A DNA stretch of 10,701 nt from Euperipatoides rowelli (taxonomy: Eukaryota > Onychophora > Udeonychophora > Euonychophora > Peripatopsidae). The stretch lies in the NCBI GenBank assembly GCA_003024985.2, contig PXIH01S0001306.1; one strand, 5' to 3'. Of the stretch, positions 1 through 7,748 are shown piece after piece. The notes below the pieces were generated by a model. The model did not search any database. It had not been told where the DNA came from and saw nothing but the letters and a program-made list of their open reading frames with translations. Every line of letters begins with the position of its first letter. Within the stretch, counting starts at the first letter, position 1. The position numbers and the translations under genes were made by a program.

Positions 1-213
1 ATTCTTGTATATACTGTATATGCTCATAGACTGGAAACAGAAAGTCACCAACATTATGAAACTTGCATTGCGTGTTGCCGATACCATTGAAAACATCATG
101 TTTTTTTTTAAAAAAAAAAAAACAGGAATTCCACTGCAAGCCATCACAACAATATTTTTTCCAACGCGATCACCGCAATTTGATACTTTTCCATAGTAGC
201 GCATCCCATTGAA
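1..213 (-). CDS. Unrecognised open frame running off the left edge
   Basis: On the minus strand the frame after a TAA at 216-214 stays open for 71 codons to the window edge. The first ATG is at 204-202, giving at least 68 codons. The start reads MRYYGKVSNCGDRVGKNIVV, which looks protein-like, and the stretch holds several CpGs and is less AT-rich than its surroundings. Against it, the frame crosses a T/A homopolymer (101-122) coding for a low-complexity Phe/Lys stretch, and the plus strand is also open over 5-196, so part of the openness is compositional. I recognise no family. It could be a 5' piece of an exon, decayed transposon coding sequence, or chance. Confidence 0.13.
101..122. repeat. 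T9A13 homopolymer junction
   Basis: Nine T followed directly by thirteen A. This is a slippage-prone tract, so its length may be unreliable in assembly and would shift any frame across it. Confidence 0.9.
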
Positions 214-619
214 TTATGTGTTTTTAAAAATTGTTTGCATCACCACAAAGCAAGGAATATTCCTGTGTAGTGGCAGCCTCGAGCTTGTACTATTTGATCA
301 GAATCTGAAGTCGAGAATTGTCCAAGCAGCATATAAAATCATCTTGTTTAAGTTATTAATTGTTCAAGTAAGATCAAATATTGGTGTTAGGCCTATGAGC
401 CGAATGCTGTTATTGGATAATAATGGACTTGTACAACCTTGCCACGTACCCATCAAAAAAAAAAAAAATCTTATAAAATTTTGTGGATGTAATTTCAAAC
501 AAGATGCGTTAAAATTGGAATTGTATATATCTACTCTAGTTGTAACTTCTGAGTTTCATAAAGTTTTTTTCAATATGATTGGATCTGATTTTGATAATTT
601 AAACTCTTTAGTTGTGTAA
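200..619 (+). CDS. Unrecognised long open frame without an ATG near its 5' end
   Basis: The frame is open from just after a TAG at 197-199 to the TAA at 617-619, about 139 codons and the longest in the window. With roughly 68% A+T a stop is expected about every 13 codons, so this length is unlikely by chance at any one place and uncommon over 10 kb. There is no ATG near the 5' end: the first in-frame ATGs lie in the middle (RPMSRMLLLDNNG) and the only early candidate is a TTG. It contains a 14-A run (455-468) encoding Lys. No domain, signal peptide or catalytic motif is recognised. It could be a decayed transposon ORF, an internal exon with a concealed boundary (AA|GTAAGA near 366 is donor-like), or chance. 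Confidence 0.15.
   Translation, partial: RIPLNYVFLKIVCITTKQGIFLCSGSLELVLFDQNLKSRIVQAAYKIILFKLLIVQVRSNIGVRPMSRMLLLDNNGLVQPCHVPIKKKKNLIKFCGCNFKQDALKLELYISTLVVTSEFHKVFFNMIGSDFDNLNSLVV
455..468 (+). repeat. A14 homopolymer
   Basis: Fourteen consecutive A inside the long open frame 200-619. It may be a microsatellite or an old poly-A remnant; no retroposon body is seen upstream. Confidence 0.9.
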
Positions 620-932
620 TTAAATGAAAAACATATTTTTCAAGACCATAATTTAGAATAATCATCTTTTATTCAAATGCACATTTTATACAAAATCTGA
701 TAGAATTGGAATTAAGAACAGTTTCAAAGACCAATTTAGTTGAAGTATTTTTTCTACTCTTAGCATTCAGTGAAAAGAAAGCCAACATTGTTTAACTCAC
801 ACTTCCATCCTTCACTAAATGAGCATACAAGAAATTGACATAATAGAAATGCTATGCTCTGTACAGTATTTGCAAAGTAAATTAAGAGAAGGTGACCACA
901 GAACAATGTCATTCTGTTTTATTCTATTTTAG
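620..932. other. Non-coding, nothing specific
   Basis: AT-rich sequence without a sustained frame. Its 3' end (913-930) is a T-rich tract that forms the polypyrimidine part of the splice-acceptor-like site at 931-932. Confidence 0.6.
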
Positions 933-1058
933 GAGAAGATTGAAAATATGGTAACTCATCAATCTGATAGGCAATTTATGAGTGGAAACATTTATGACTG
1001 TGCTTTGGTCTTTGAAAATTTTGTTCATGCTAACTCTTACAAGATTTCTACTAAGTGA
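933..1058 (+). CDS. Candidate exon with acceptor, ending in TGA
   Basis: A T-rich tract ends in TTTTAG at 927-932, a good animal 3' splice site. The frame starting immediately after it is open for 41 codons to TGA at 1056-1058, and the codon immediately upstream of that frame is a stop, so openness begins exactly at the acceptor. The peptide starts EKIENMVTHQSDRQFMSGNI and continues YDCALVFENFVHANSYKIST, with ordinary amino-acid balance. It would be either a terminal coding exon or an internal exon using the donor-like AA|GTGAAG at 1055. The family is not recognised, and no upstream partner exon in matching phase was identified. A chance match of AG plus a 41-codon frame is quite possible. 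Confidence 0.22.
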   Translation, partial: EKIENMVTHQSDRQFMSGNIYDCALVFENFVHANSYKISTK

Positions 1059-1755
1059 AGTATTGAGTGAAAACATGTCTGTCTGCCTGTGAGCTAATTA
1101 TCTGATTTATGACATAGAAAATTAGGATTTGCTTGCATAAATTTACAGTCAAAGAGTTGAAAAATACACTTACAGCAGAGCAGAAATATGATTTTGGCAA
1201 TTATTTACACTGGTGATGTTTTAAAGATTAAGAAGGAGAACAATAATTATTTTGGTGGTAGATCTGAAAGGGGGGTATGAATATTTTTTTATACTGATGT
1301 TTGGAAATTCTTAAAATCCCTAGCCGCTGTTCCTAGTGTAACAAGAGCACTATTGCACCTAACTTGAGTCAGGAAGATTTGAAATAATTATTTTATTAAT
1401 GTTTTCAAATATTATATTTGTATTTATCATTTTGGAAAAACAAAATCAACCCATTATTGATATTAATAGATAAAATCAATCGAACACCATCTGGAGAATA
1501 ACTGTAAATATTTTATGAAATTAAATATGCAAATCTTTAACATGGATTTAAGTTTAGTATGAAAATCCAAATTTTGCATTACTTTAAAGAAGGAAAAAAA
1601 ATGCAAATTATAGATTTTCAAGCTTTATTTTGAGCAATAAAGTATATTAATCTATTAATGTATATTTAATAATGCAGTGTTAATATGCACTCCTATATTT
1701 ATTAACCATATACTATATGTTATCTAGCTCTATTTATATGAGTCAATTTATATTT
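1059..1755. other. Non-coding AT-rich stretch
   Basis: No sustained frame. Mixed A/T-rich sequence with G/T-leaning plus strand. A minus-strand donor-like CT|GTAAGT lies near 1168 but the adjacent sequence gives only a very short open block. Confidence 0.6.
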
Positions 1756-1952
1756 GTGTCTGTTTATCTGTCTATACTATTTCTCTTTCTTTATATCTTT
1801 ATTTCTATTTCATAGCTTTCTATCTTTTTATCTATATATCTCATATCTATGTATCTTGTATATATCTCATATCTATTATCTATCTATCCCTTACCTATCT
1901 ATCTAATCTTATAACTGTGTATCCATCCACTTATCTATCCACACATCTATAA
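1756..1952 (+). repeat. Decayed (TATC)n/(TCTA)n microsatellite
   Basis: About 200 bp dominated by TATC, TCTA and TTTC units with many interruptions, pyrimidine-rich on the plus strand. A 16-base word occurs twice inside it (1835-1850 and 1861-1876), showing a 26-bp secondary duplication. This is typical of an old degenerate tetranucleotide repeat. Confidence 0.85.
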
Positions 1953-2416
1953 CATCCTAATCAATCTGTTGAGATGTGTCTAGCAGTGATGGATGAGTTT
2001 CAGAATTGTTCTGATTCTTTTATTTTGATTTCCAATTTCACCTAAGCTCATATTCCCCCAAATAATTGAGATGGCTAGAAACTTAACTTTGGTATAGTAA
2101 TGTACATGATAACATTTCTATCAGCCATATTATCATGAAATTGAGATTAGCAATGGCAGGATTTGTACATTTAATGTCAACGTTTTTCTTATAAGCTTTA
2201 AAAAAACTAACTCAATGTTTTATAAAAGTAATTGTATTACCTAAAATGAATACATTTGTATGATTGACAACCAGATAGCTCCTTCTTTTTAAGATCCTTT
2301 TGATCAATTGTAAGTGAAACTTAGGAATGGAGTATACAAACTGTCAATTAGGGGAATCCTTTGATTCTATTTTTGTCCGGATGATGTTTAATATTGATCA
2401 AATTATTGTATTTCAG
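1953..2416. other. Non-coding stretch ending in an acceptor-like site
   Basis: No sustained frame. It ends in ATTGTATTTCAG (2405-2416), a strong 3' splice-site-like sequence for the block that follows. Confidence 0.5.
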
Positions 2417-2643
2417 ACAAAAATGAATATTATTTAATTTTGTCATTATTGATCTTTATGGGACCGTTAAAAAAAATAAATAAAACCACACACTCACACA
2501 AAGCAGAGATGATTCTACAATATGAAACATCTACAACATTGTTACGAACCTTGACATTTGACCTCAACAGATTGCATTTACTGTACCTGACTAGGTTTTT
2601 TTATATTTTTTATCCGGAGTTGATACGTAAAATTACTAAAAGA
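2417..2643 (+). CDS. Candidate internal exon with good acceptor and donor
   Basis: Bounded by ATTTCAG at 2410-2416 and AGA|GTAAGT at 2641-2649, both close to the animal splice consensus. Between them one frame is open for 75 codons (2 nt + 225 nt), entering in phase 1 and leaving in phase 0; the other two frames hit stops soon after the acceptor. The peptide begins KNEYYLILSLLIFMGPLKKI and ends with the basic FYPELIRKITKR. A hydrophobic segment lies at roughly residues 4-15 and an aromatic/Leu-rich stretch at about 45-66. I recognise no family. The frame continues open past the donor to a TAA at about 2689-2691, so the block is not uniquely bounded. It may be real, a cryptic exon, or chance. 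Confidence 0.25.
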
Positions 2644-2756
2644 GTAAGTAGTTCTAAGTCACAATCTCATTTTTTATTTCTAAGTTGCTAAAACTTTGGA
2701 TTTCTGTCTGGAAAAGTGTGCTGTTTTCAAATTTTGTGTAAATCCACTGTGCTCAG

Positions 2757-2798
2757 ATTAAGATACACGAAAAGAAATCTACAAAGAGAAATGAACAG
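2757..2798 (+). CDS. Candidate 42-nt microexon
   Basis: CTGTGCTCAG ends at 2756 and CAG|GTAATT sits at 2796-2804, flanking exactly 42 nt (14 codons, IKIHEKKSTKRNEQ in phase 0). Phase 0 agrees with the outgoing phase of the candidate exon at 2417-2643, leaving a 113-bp intron. The block is purine-rich, as exons with splicing enhancers often are. The acceptor has a poor pyrimidine tract, a second frame is also open, and nothing is recognised in the peptide. Confidence 0.15.
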
Positions 2799-3332
2799 GT
2801 AATTAATGCTTACCTCCATTTTCCCTCAAGCAATATTGATATTAGATTATTTTGGTGGTTTAGGATCAGAACTGCTGCTCTTAGTAACGGATCTTAATAT
2901 TTAAATCTAATTACAGTAGAACATATGACATCATTGCCGAGTGTTGCAGTTACAAATTACAGAAGTGTAATTTAATAAAAAAAAATTGTTGAAAAAATCC
3001 CATTTTTATTTTACAAAAGCTTACTTGTATAAAATTAGCTATTAAGGAAGAATCTAAATTAGGTAGATTAATGTATATTCATCAGGTTTTTTTATTTGAA
3101 CCTAAACTGTTGGTCTTTTTTTACATGGTGTGTGAGCCCGACTAGTTTAAATTTGTTAAATAGTTTATGTTAAGTCAATTAACCTTGTAAACTAATGGAA
3201 GTATGTTGCTATCTTTGTTTAAGTGCTAAGTAACCTATAATTGTGTTGGACTTGTTTGAAATCAATCTAGATATTTTTTTATTTATTAGATAATTTTTTT
3301 AACAGTACTGTTTAATATGGAGTATTTTACAT
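2799..3332. other. Non-coding, T/G-rich plus strand
   Basis: No sustained frame on the plus strand. A minus-strand donor-like AG|GTAAGC lies at about 2809-2816 with a short open block (about 27 codons) upstream of it but no convincing acceptor. A 12-bp perfect palindrome, AACAGTACTGTT, is at 3301-3312, where the strand composition changes. Confidence 0.55.
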
Positions 3333-3362
3333 AATTAGTGCAGATTTGGAATGGCAAAACTT
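3333..3362 (+). repeat. Left copy of a 30-bp inverted pair
   Basis: This 30-base sequence (core TTTGGAATGGCAAAACTT) recurs in reverse complement at 8616-8644 with one single-base deletion and no substitutions. A partial echo of its 5' half (TTAGTGCA followed by A/T) is at about 3391-3405. Its nature is unknown: transposon terminus, dispersed-repeat fragment or conserved motif. Confidence 0.85.
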
Positions 3363-3884
3363 CCAGGGATAAATATACAAATAAACAAAATTTAGTGCAA
3401 AAATTTAAATAAACAAAATTTCTAAAATTTAAATTAACTAAGGAATTTATGACCAATTGGATCCAACACAAAGGAAAGGGACATTCATCAGACCAATCAA
3501 ACTACTCACATTTCAAGAAGAAACGTTAAATAATATTAAACTCAAACTTAAGATTATATTTACACAATAAAAATAAAAAAAAATTGAAAAATAAAAACAT
3601 TTTTTTAAAACAATTCGGATTACATACACACAAAAAGATCTTTCAATAGAAACAGTCATACTTGGATCAAACCATATCTAAAGTCAAATTTACTAGAGGA
3701 AAGGGACAGTGCCCCATTTCTCATAAACTAAAGTCACTTTTTAATCACCGGTATCAGGAACATGACCAACCTAAGAGCCTCTGTTACCAAGACTGCATCT
3801 CCCAATGGATGCAGATGACAGATTAATTTCTTCATCTTGCTCTCTTTCCCACTTTCTTCATCATGAAGATCAGTGTACCCCATA
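3363..3884. other. Non-coding, A/C-rich plus strand
   Basis: No gene recognised. One plus-strand frame is open from 3650 to a TAA ending at 3826 (58 codons) but has no early ATG or clear splice boundary. A perfect 7-bp inverted repeat with an 8-nt loop (CTGCATC/GATGCAG) is at 3793-3814. Confidence 0.5.
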
Positions 3885-4051
3885 TTAATACCACTTAGAC
3901 TCTTGTTGAGCAACCTCAGCTCTGCGCATACTGAGGAAATTTACCCTGTGTCCCTTGTAAAGTGGTAAACCACCCACTTTAGTGATTACATGGTCAAATT
4001 CGCTCATATTGGATTTGTATAAATTAGTATGATAAAGGAATGTGTGACTCC
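3885..4051 (-). CDS. Candidate minus-strand exon, unrecognised
   Basis: On the minus strand TTTGTACTGCAG ends at 4052 and looks like a 3' splice site. From 4051 a frame is open for 54 codons to a TAA at 3887-3885, entering in phase 1. A donor-like AGG|GTAAAT inside it offers a shorter internal-exon version. The peptide contains KSNMSEFDHVITKVGGLPLY and then a basic stretch including MRRAEVAQQ; composition is protein-like but no family is recognised. The surrounding 3700-4130 is less AT-rich than its flanks. It lies on the strand that the base skew suggests is transcribed here. Chance or a decayed repeat are equally possible. Confidence 0.17.
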
Positions 4052-4466
4052 CTGCAGTACAAATGGACAAAGTAACCCCTTTTCACTAACATGATCATAA
4101 CTGATCAACAGTCATTGATATAACCTTGAGTTGGAACAGACAGACAAAGGAAAAATTAATTACATAAAGGGGAAAAAAAAAAAAAATTACCAGTACCTTG
4201 AGAATCATAAAAGACAATTTGTATAATAATTTATAATACCCACATATCAACACAATAATGACCCCCCCAGTGATAAGGGAAATAATACAACAGATACAAA
4301 TGCAAGAAATATGTCAATCTTATCATAAAAATAAAATTTTTGAAAGAAAAAGGTGAAATTCAATTTTAGAAAAGTTCATCCGGTTAAAAAAATTATATTT
4401 AATAAATTTAAATTTTACAAAATTTTGAAATTTGCAAAAATTTACAAAAAATTAAATATCAGAATC
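4052..4466. other. Non-coding with homopolymers
   Basis: Contains an A14 run at 4173-4186 and a C7 run at 4262-4268. No gene is seen. Confidence 0.6.
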
Positions 4467-4515
4467 GGGTGTGAACCCAATATCGCAGACGCCACCTGGT
4501 CTTTAAAGGAAGACC
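4467..4515 (-). other. Weak tRNA-like (possible SINE) fragment
   Basis: On the minus strand GGGTTCACACCC (4478-4467) resembles a pol III B box and T-arm. A CAG/CTG stem with a 7-nt loop (GTGGCGT, with T at the position-33 equivalent) at 4498-4486 resembles an anticodon arm. A perfect 6-bp hairpin (GGTCTT/AAGACC) at 4515-4498 overlaps where a D-arm would be. There is no convincing A box, no acceptor stem and a 6-nt T-loop, so it is not a functional tRNA. At most it is a diverged tRNA-derived SINE head. Confidence 0.15.
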
Positions 4516-4939
4516 AAGAAACCATAAATCACATTCATGCATAAACAAAAATTTTCATAAAGGCATGACAAAGAAATTAAGAAATGAAAATTTCCAAATA
4601 TCAAATGAATTTAAATTGATTCATATTTAATGGCATTCAAAACTGTCAAAAATAAATAAGAGAAATATAAAAAATAATTACTGAAATTAAGAAAAAGATT
4701 TAGAATATTGCTGTTTCAAACCACAATAAAAGAAATAATTCAAATTCAAAAATTTAATAACTTAAAGTTGAGATTTAAGCTCAAAAAAAAACTTCAACAG
4801 TTTGAGAAATGAGACAACAATTAGCTATAAATACCAATTGGAAAAAAAAATTCTCAAACAAAATTATCACAGATAACTGAACCTCCAACTGAATAATCCC
4901 CAAAAAAATATTATAAAAAAATTCAAAAATCCATCTCAA
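4516..4939. other. Non-coding, extremely A-rich
   Basis: Long A-rich low-complexity stretch. Open runs on either strand here are made of Lys/Asn/Ile or Phe/Leu codons and reflect composition. Confidence 0.65.
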
Positions 4940-5086
4940 ATGAACAAAGAAATTAAAAAATTTCAATTAACTACTTTCTTGACACCCACTTCGACTTCTT
5001 ACGTGACTTCAAGTACAGAAGTTGCAGGTAAATGTCTATTTACCAAACAAATAGAGTGTAGCACAGCGCTTAAACACAACTACTAA
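4940..5086 (+). CDS. Small Ser/Thr-rich ORF with internal donor-like site
   Basis: ATG at 4940 opens 48 codons to TAA at 5084-5086. The middle (TPTSTSYVTSSTEVAG) is Ser/Thr-rich. A strong donor-like GCAG|GTAAAT occurs at 5024-5033, so the first 29 codons could be an exon. It lies on the strand opposite to the one the base skew favours. No family is recognised and it may well be chance. Confidence 0.1.
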   Translation: MNKEIKKFQLTTFLTPTSTSYVTSSTEVAGKCLFTKQIECSTALKHNY

Positions 5087-5737
5087 CAGGCACAAGCTTA
5101 ACATTTAAATTACATGTAAGTTTTAATTACATATGAATAAAAATAAATCTCAAATTATTAAATGTAACAATCCTGAATAGCACAACGTATCATGACTATA
5201 CAGGCAGCCCAAAATTTTATGTACACAGCTTGCCACCGGCTTAGTGAAACACAGCATATAATTAATTTTAATTCTGACAAATTTTACTAATATTACAAAC
5301 TTTCTAAAGTCTTCTTAAATAAATGGATAAGATTCAGCTGGACACATTATAAAATTCAAACAAAAATTACACAAAATATGTGAAACGATTTCACAAAAAA
5401 AAAAAATTAAGATTTAAACCTATTTTTTTTCCATAAATGAAAATGTATATAAAACAGATTAAGTAATAATCAACAATAATAACAAGAAGTAATATTTTTA
5501 ATTAGGTAAGAAAATAAATTTTTAATCATCTGACTTCAAATTTTAAATTGAGAAGAAAAACAGGAACCTTTGCAGGGTCTTTGAATATCCAGATGACACA
5601 AAATAAAAAATAAAAAAATAAAAATTTCAAATCAATTCATCACAGAAATGAAACAGATTTGAAAAATAAAATTACTAAGAAAAAGAATATATAAAAAAAT
5701 TTTAAATTTCAAGAATTAATAAATTTTGAAAAATCAG
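5087..5737. other. Non-coding A-rich stretch
   Basis: Low-complexity A-rich DNA with several A8-A13 runs (for example near 5394-5406). No gene, repeat family or structured RNA recognised. Confidence 0.65.
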
Positions 5738-5812
5738 CCATCTTGGATGTGACTGCGCATGACATGACACCAGTGTGACATGACATGCACAATCAAATAC
5801 ACGTGTGCTGAA
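5738..5812 (-). promoter_or_regulatory. Possible YY1/NRF1-half/E-box cluster
   Basis: On the minus strand, in order: ACACGTGT (an E-box palindrome), two direct copies of a 10-base TGTCATGTCA word (plus 5776-5785 and 5760-5769), ATGCGCA (an NRF1-type half-site) and CCAAGATGGCTG, which is both YY1-like and an ATG in strong Kozak context. The ATG opens only 10 codons (MADFSKFINS). The cluster is suggestive of a promoter or start region, but every motif is short and no gene downstream is confirmed. Confidence 0.15.
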
Positions 5813-6519
5813 AAAAAAAACAAACTTAAACCCATATTAAATCTATTTCAGGAAACAAAGTTTTAAGTTTCCAAAAAAAAATTAAAAATTTACTGTAACA
5901 AACATTAAAAACCCAGTAGAATTTTACAAATCATCCAGATAGTCATACTGGACCCAACAAAAATCCAAGTCGTAGACATCATTGTCATAACCCCACTCCT
6001 TCCTAAACCCTAGCCCTCTCATGATTACTGTTAAAAATAACCATCATACTAAACCAGTCAGAGAAAAACTTATTTAAAAGAAATTTGAACTAAACCAGTT
6101 GAACAAGAGAGAGACAGAATTTAAATTGGGGTGGGGTATCACTTAGTCCTCTCCATTTCACCCAAACAGGGCTAGGGCCACTCTACTTAAATAAAATTAA
6201 AGAAATGACATAGACTCAGTAAAAAAAAAAATATGAAGTTTATTGTAGGATAGAGTTTTTAGATATTGTTTGTGGAATGTACGGTGATATTCTAGGGGTG
6301 GCTGTAATGGATGCTGTAGACACACTATAACCAGGACTCAGTAAACACCCTCAACCTTGAGAAGTCCAGGCTGAAAACCTAACTGCGGTAGTAGTGAATA
6401 CACAAAATACCTAATTTAAAGAGAGTTCCATTTTTCTTTCTTTATTAATGGCTTAACTAACCAAAGAACTATAGAATGTGTACAGTATTAGTGCACATAC
6501 TTTGTTTGGGGACTATTAC
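5813..6519. other. Non-coding with short repeats
   Basis: The 10-base word CCCTAGCCCT at 6008-6017 recurs inverted at 6168-6177, and ACTAAACCAGT occurs twice as a direct repeat about 41 bp apart between 6049 and 6101. No sustained frame. Confidence 0.55.
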
Positions 6520-6593
6520 CTGCAATGCAGAAACTAACGGACATAATCTAAAACTAATGTTAATATAACTGTGATTTAAAACAAAAATAATAC
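6520..6593 (-). CDS. Candidate 74-nt internal exon on the minus strand
   Basis: The minus strand reads AATATTTTTTCAG up to 6594, a textbook 3' splice site with a polypyrimidine run, then 74 nt, then GCAG|GTAATA at 6520/6519, a strong 5' splice site. Only one of three frames is open across the block: 24 codons entering in phase 1 and leaving in phase 0, including VLNHSYINISFRLCPLVSAL. The size is normal for an internal animal exon and the strand agrees with the base skew. The peptide is not recognised. It does not join in phase with the candidates at 7541-7720 or 3885-4051, so missing exons or a false call must be assumed. Confidence 0.22.
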
Positions 6594-7206
6594 CTGAAAA
6601 AATATTAACAACATTAGGAGGTAGAAATAACCCGGAAGAGAAACTAAAGACTACTGTTAGGGCCAATAAGCCCCAAATTTCACTGGCAAAGATTCAGAAC
6701 CAGCTTTAAGCTTCCTGTCCAAGTAGCCAAAGGATAAAGACTCAATCAAAAGTTAAAAAATATTAAATTATAAACAATTCACAAACTTCTATATACTGAG
6801 AGGGTTAGGACTTTAAATATAACAATTAAATTGATTAAATACACTCATACCCATACCTGAATTAAATTTTTCACAAATAAATTATTAAAATTATTTAATC
6901 ACACATATAACAATTACAAATAATAACTACGGTGCTAATCTTTAAATTGCCACCACATTAAAACAGAACCTGAACATATGTAAAGTTAGTATAAGAGTAA
7001 TGCAACACTTCATCTTTAAATAAAGTTTGCATTGACAAGCTGGTTTAAAATTTTATTTAATCACATTTTAATTAACCCCTCAAATTAACATAATAAAAAG
7101 ATATTAAAAAAAACATTTATCTGAGATAGGCAAAAATTGCAATAAACCGTCCATCAACAGTTCATTTAAAAGATTTAAGGAAACTCATATTTATAAATTT
7201 CAGATT
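6594..7206. other. Non-coding A-rich stretch
   Basis: No gene or known repeat seen. The open minus-strand run over 6594-6666 is mostly the pyrimidine tract before the acceptor-like site. Confidence 0.6.
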
Positions 7207-7222
7207 TGTCTGTCTGTCTGTC
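7207..7222 (+). repeat. (TGTC)4 microsatellite
   Basis: Four perfect TGTC units. Confidence 0.9.
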
Positions 7223-7540
7223 AAAATATTAACCTTTCAATCCATTTGAACACACATAGAGACCACATCAACTCCAAATTAACAAGAACACATTCAAATT
7301 TTTATACATACAAATTATCAATTTAATCACAGGTATTTTACGCATTTGTGTTATTCAAATATTAACCATAAATAATTAAAAAAAAACACGGAATTTATTG
7401 TCATCAATTTAAATAAATACTATCTCAAACAAACTAAATATATTCACAACATTAAACATATATTTTAAATATACCCTTGTGCATGATCATTTAGATTATT
7501 TTTAGTATACTAGCTAGATTTATATTGTTCACAATGTCAC
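7223..7540. other. Non-coding AT-rich stretch
   Basis: Nothing recognisable on either strand. Confidence 0.6.
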
Positions 7541-7720
7541 TTACTTTATATCTTCTTGTCCAGCCATGGCTATGAGCGAAAATTTCCAATGCAACAAATA
7601 CATTACTAGTCCACAATGCAGATAAAATACTGCATCGCGATGTTGGGAATGACTATAAGAGGATCCAAGTTTACAGTTCAAATGACAGCACAAACATAGT
7701 AACTGCGATAGAGATTGCAT
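7541..7720 (-). CDS. Small ORF or candidate first coding exon with donor
   Basis: ATG at 7720-7718 opens 59 codons to TAA at 7543-7541. It starts MQSLSQLLCLCCHLNC and has five Cys and a short hydrophobic head. A third in-frame ATG at 7567-7565 has a near-ideal Kozak context (GCCATGGCT) and starts MAGQEDIK. The stop overlaps AAA|GTAAGTG, an excellent splice donor at 7545/7544, so the more economical reading is a first coding exon beginning MAGQEDI with the stop inside the intron. The block is less AT-rich than its flanks and contains CpGs (GCGATGC region). Its phase (2 nt left over) does not match the candidate exons found downstream. Family unknown. Confidence 0.22.
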   Translation of the reverse strand: MQSLSQLLCLCCHLNCKLGSSYSHSQHRDAVFYLHCGLVMYLLHWKFSLIAMAGQEDIK

Positions 7721-7748
7721 ATTTAACTTTACTTTTAAATTAAATTAA

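Noticed and set aside
5-196. Plus-strand 63-codon open frame at the left edge
   Set aside because: It begins at a TTG, crosses the T9A13 tract and overlaps the longer minus-strand frame; nothing supports it as coding.
1756-1952. CRISPR-like or minisatellite array
   Set aside because: Units are 4 bp and degenerate with no spacers; an old microsatellite explains it.
2809-2885. Minus-strand exon ending at the AG|GTAAGC donor
   Set aside because: The donor is good but the 27-codon open block upstream has no acceptable acceptor before a stop.
3286-3471. Minus-strand 61-codon frame
   Set aside because: Phe/Leu/Tyr/Asn-dominated translation of A-rich DNA, no ATG with good context and overlaps the repeated 30-mer; a compositional artefact.
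4353-4544. Plus-strand 63-codon frame rich in Lys/Ile/Phe
   Set aside because: Low-complexity A-rich translation with no splice or start signals.
4467-4545. Functional tRNA gene
   Set aside because: No A box, no acceptor stem pairing and a 6-nt T-loop.
4781-4966. Minus-strand 61-codon Phe-rich frame
   Set aside because: Poly-A tracts read as Phe on the opposite strand; no independent support.
6008-6177. Inverted 10-bp CCCTAGCCCT pair as a small MITE
   Set aside because: Similarity stops at 10 bp, no target duplication and no internal structure; compatible with chance or short-word bias.
6594-6666. Minus-strand 65-codon frame (6469-6666) as a gene
   Set aside because: Its first part is the pyrimidine tract before the acceptor-like site and its last part lies beyond the donor; only the 74-nt block between them is retained.
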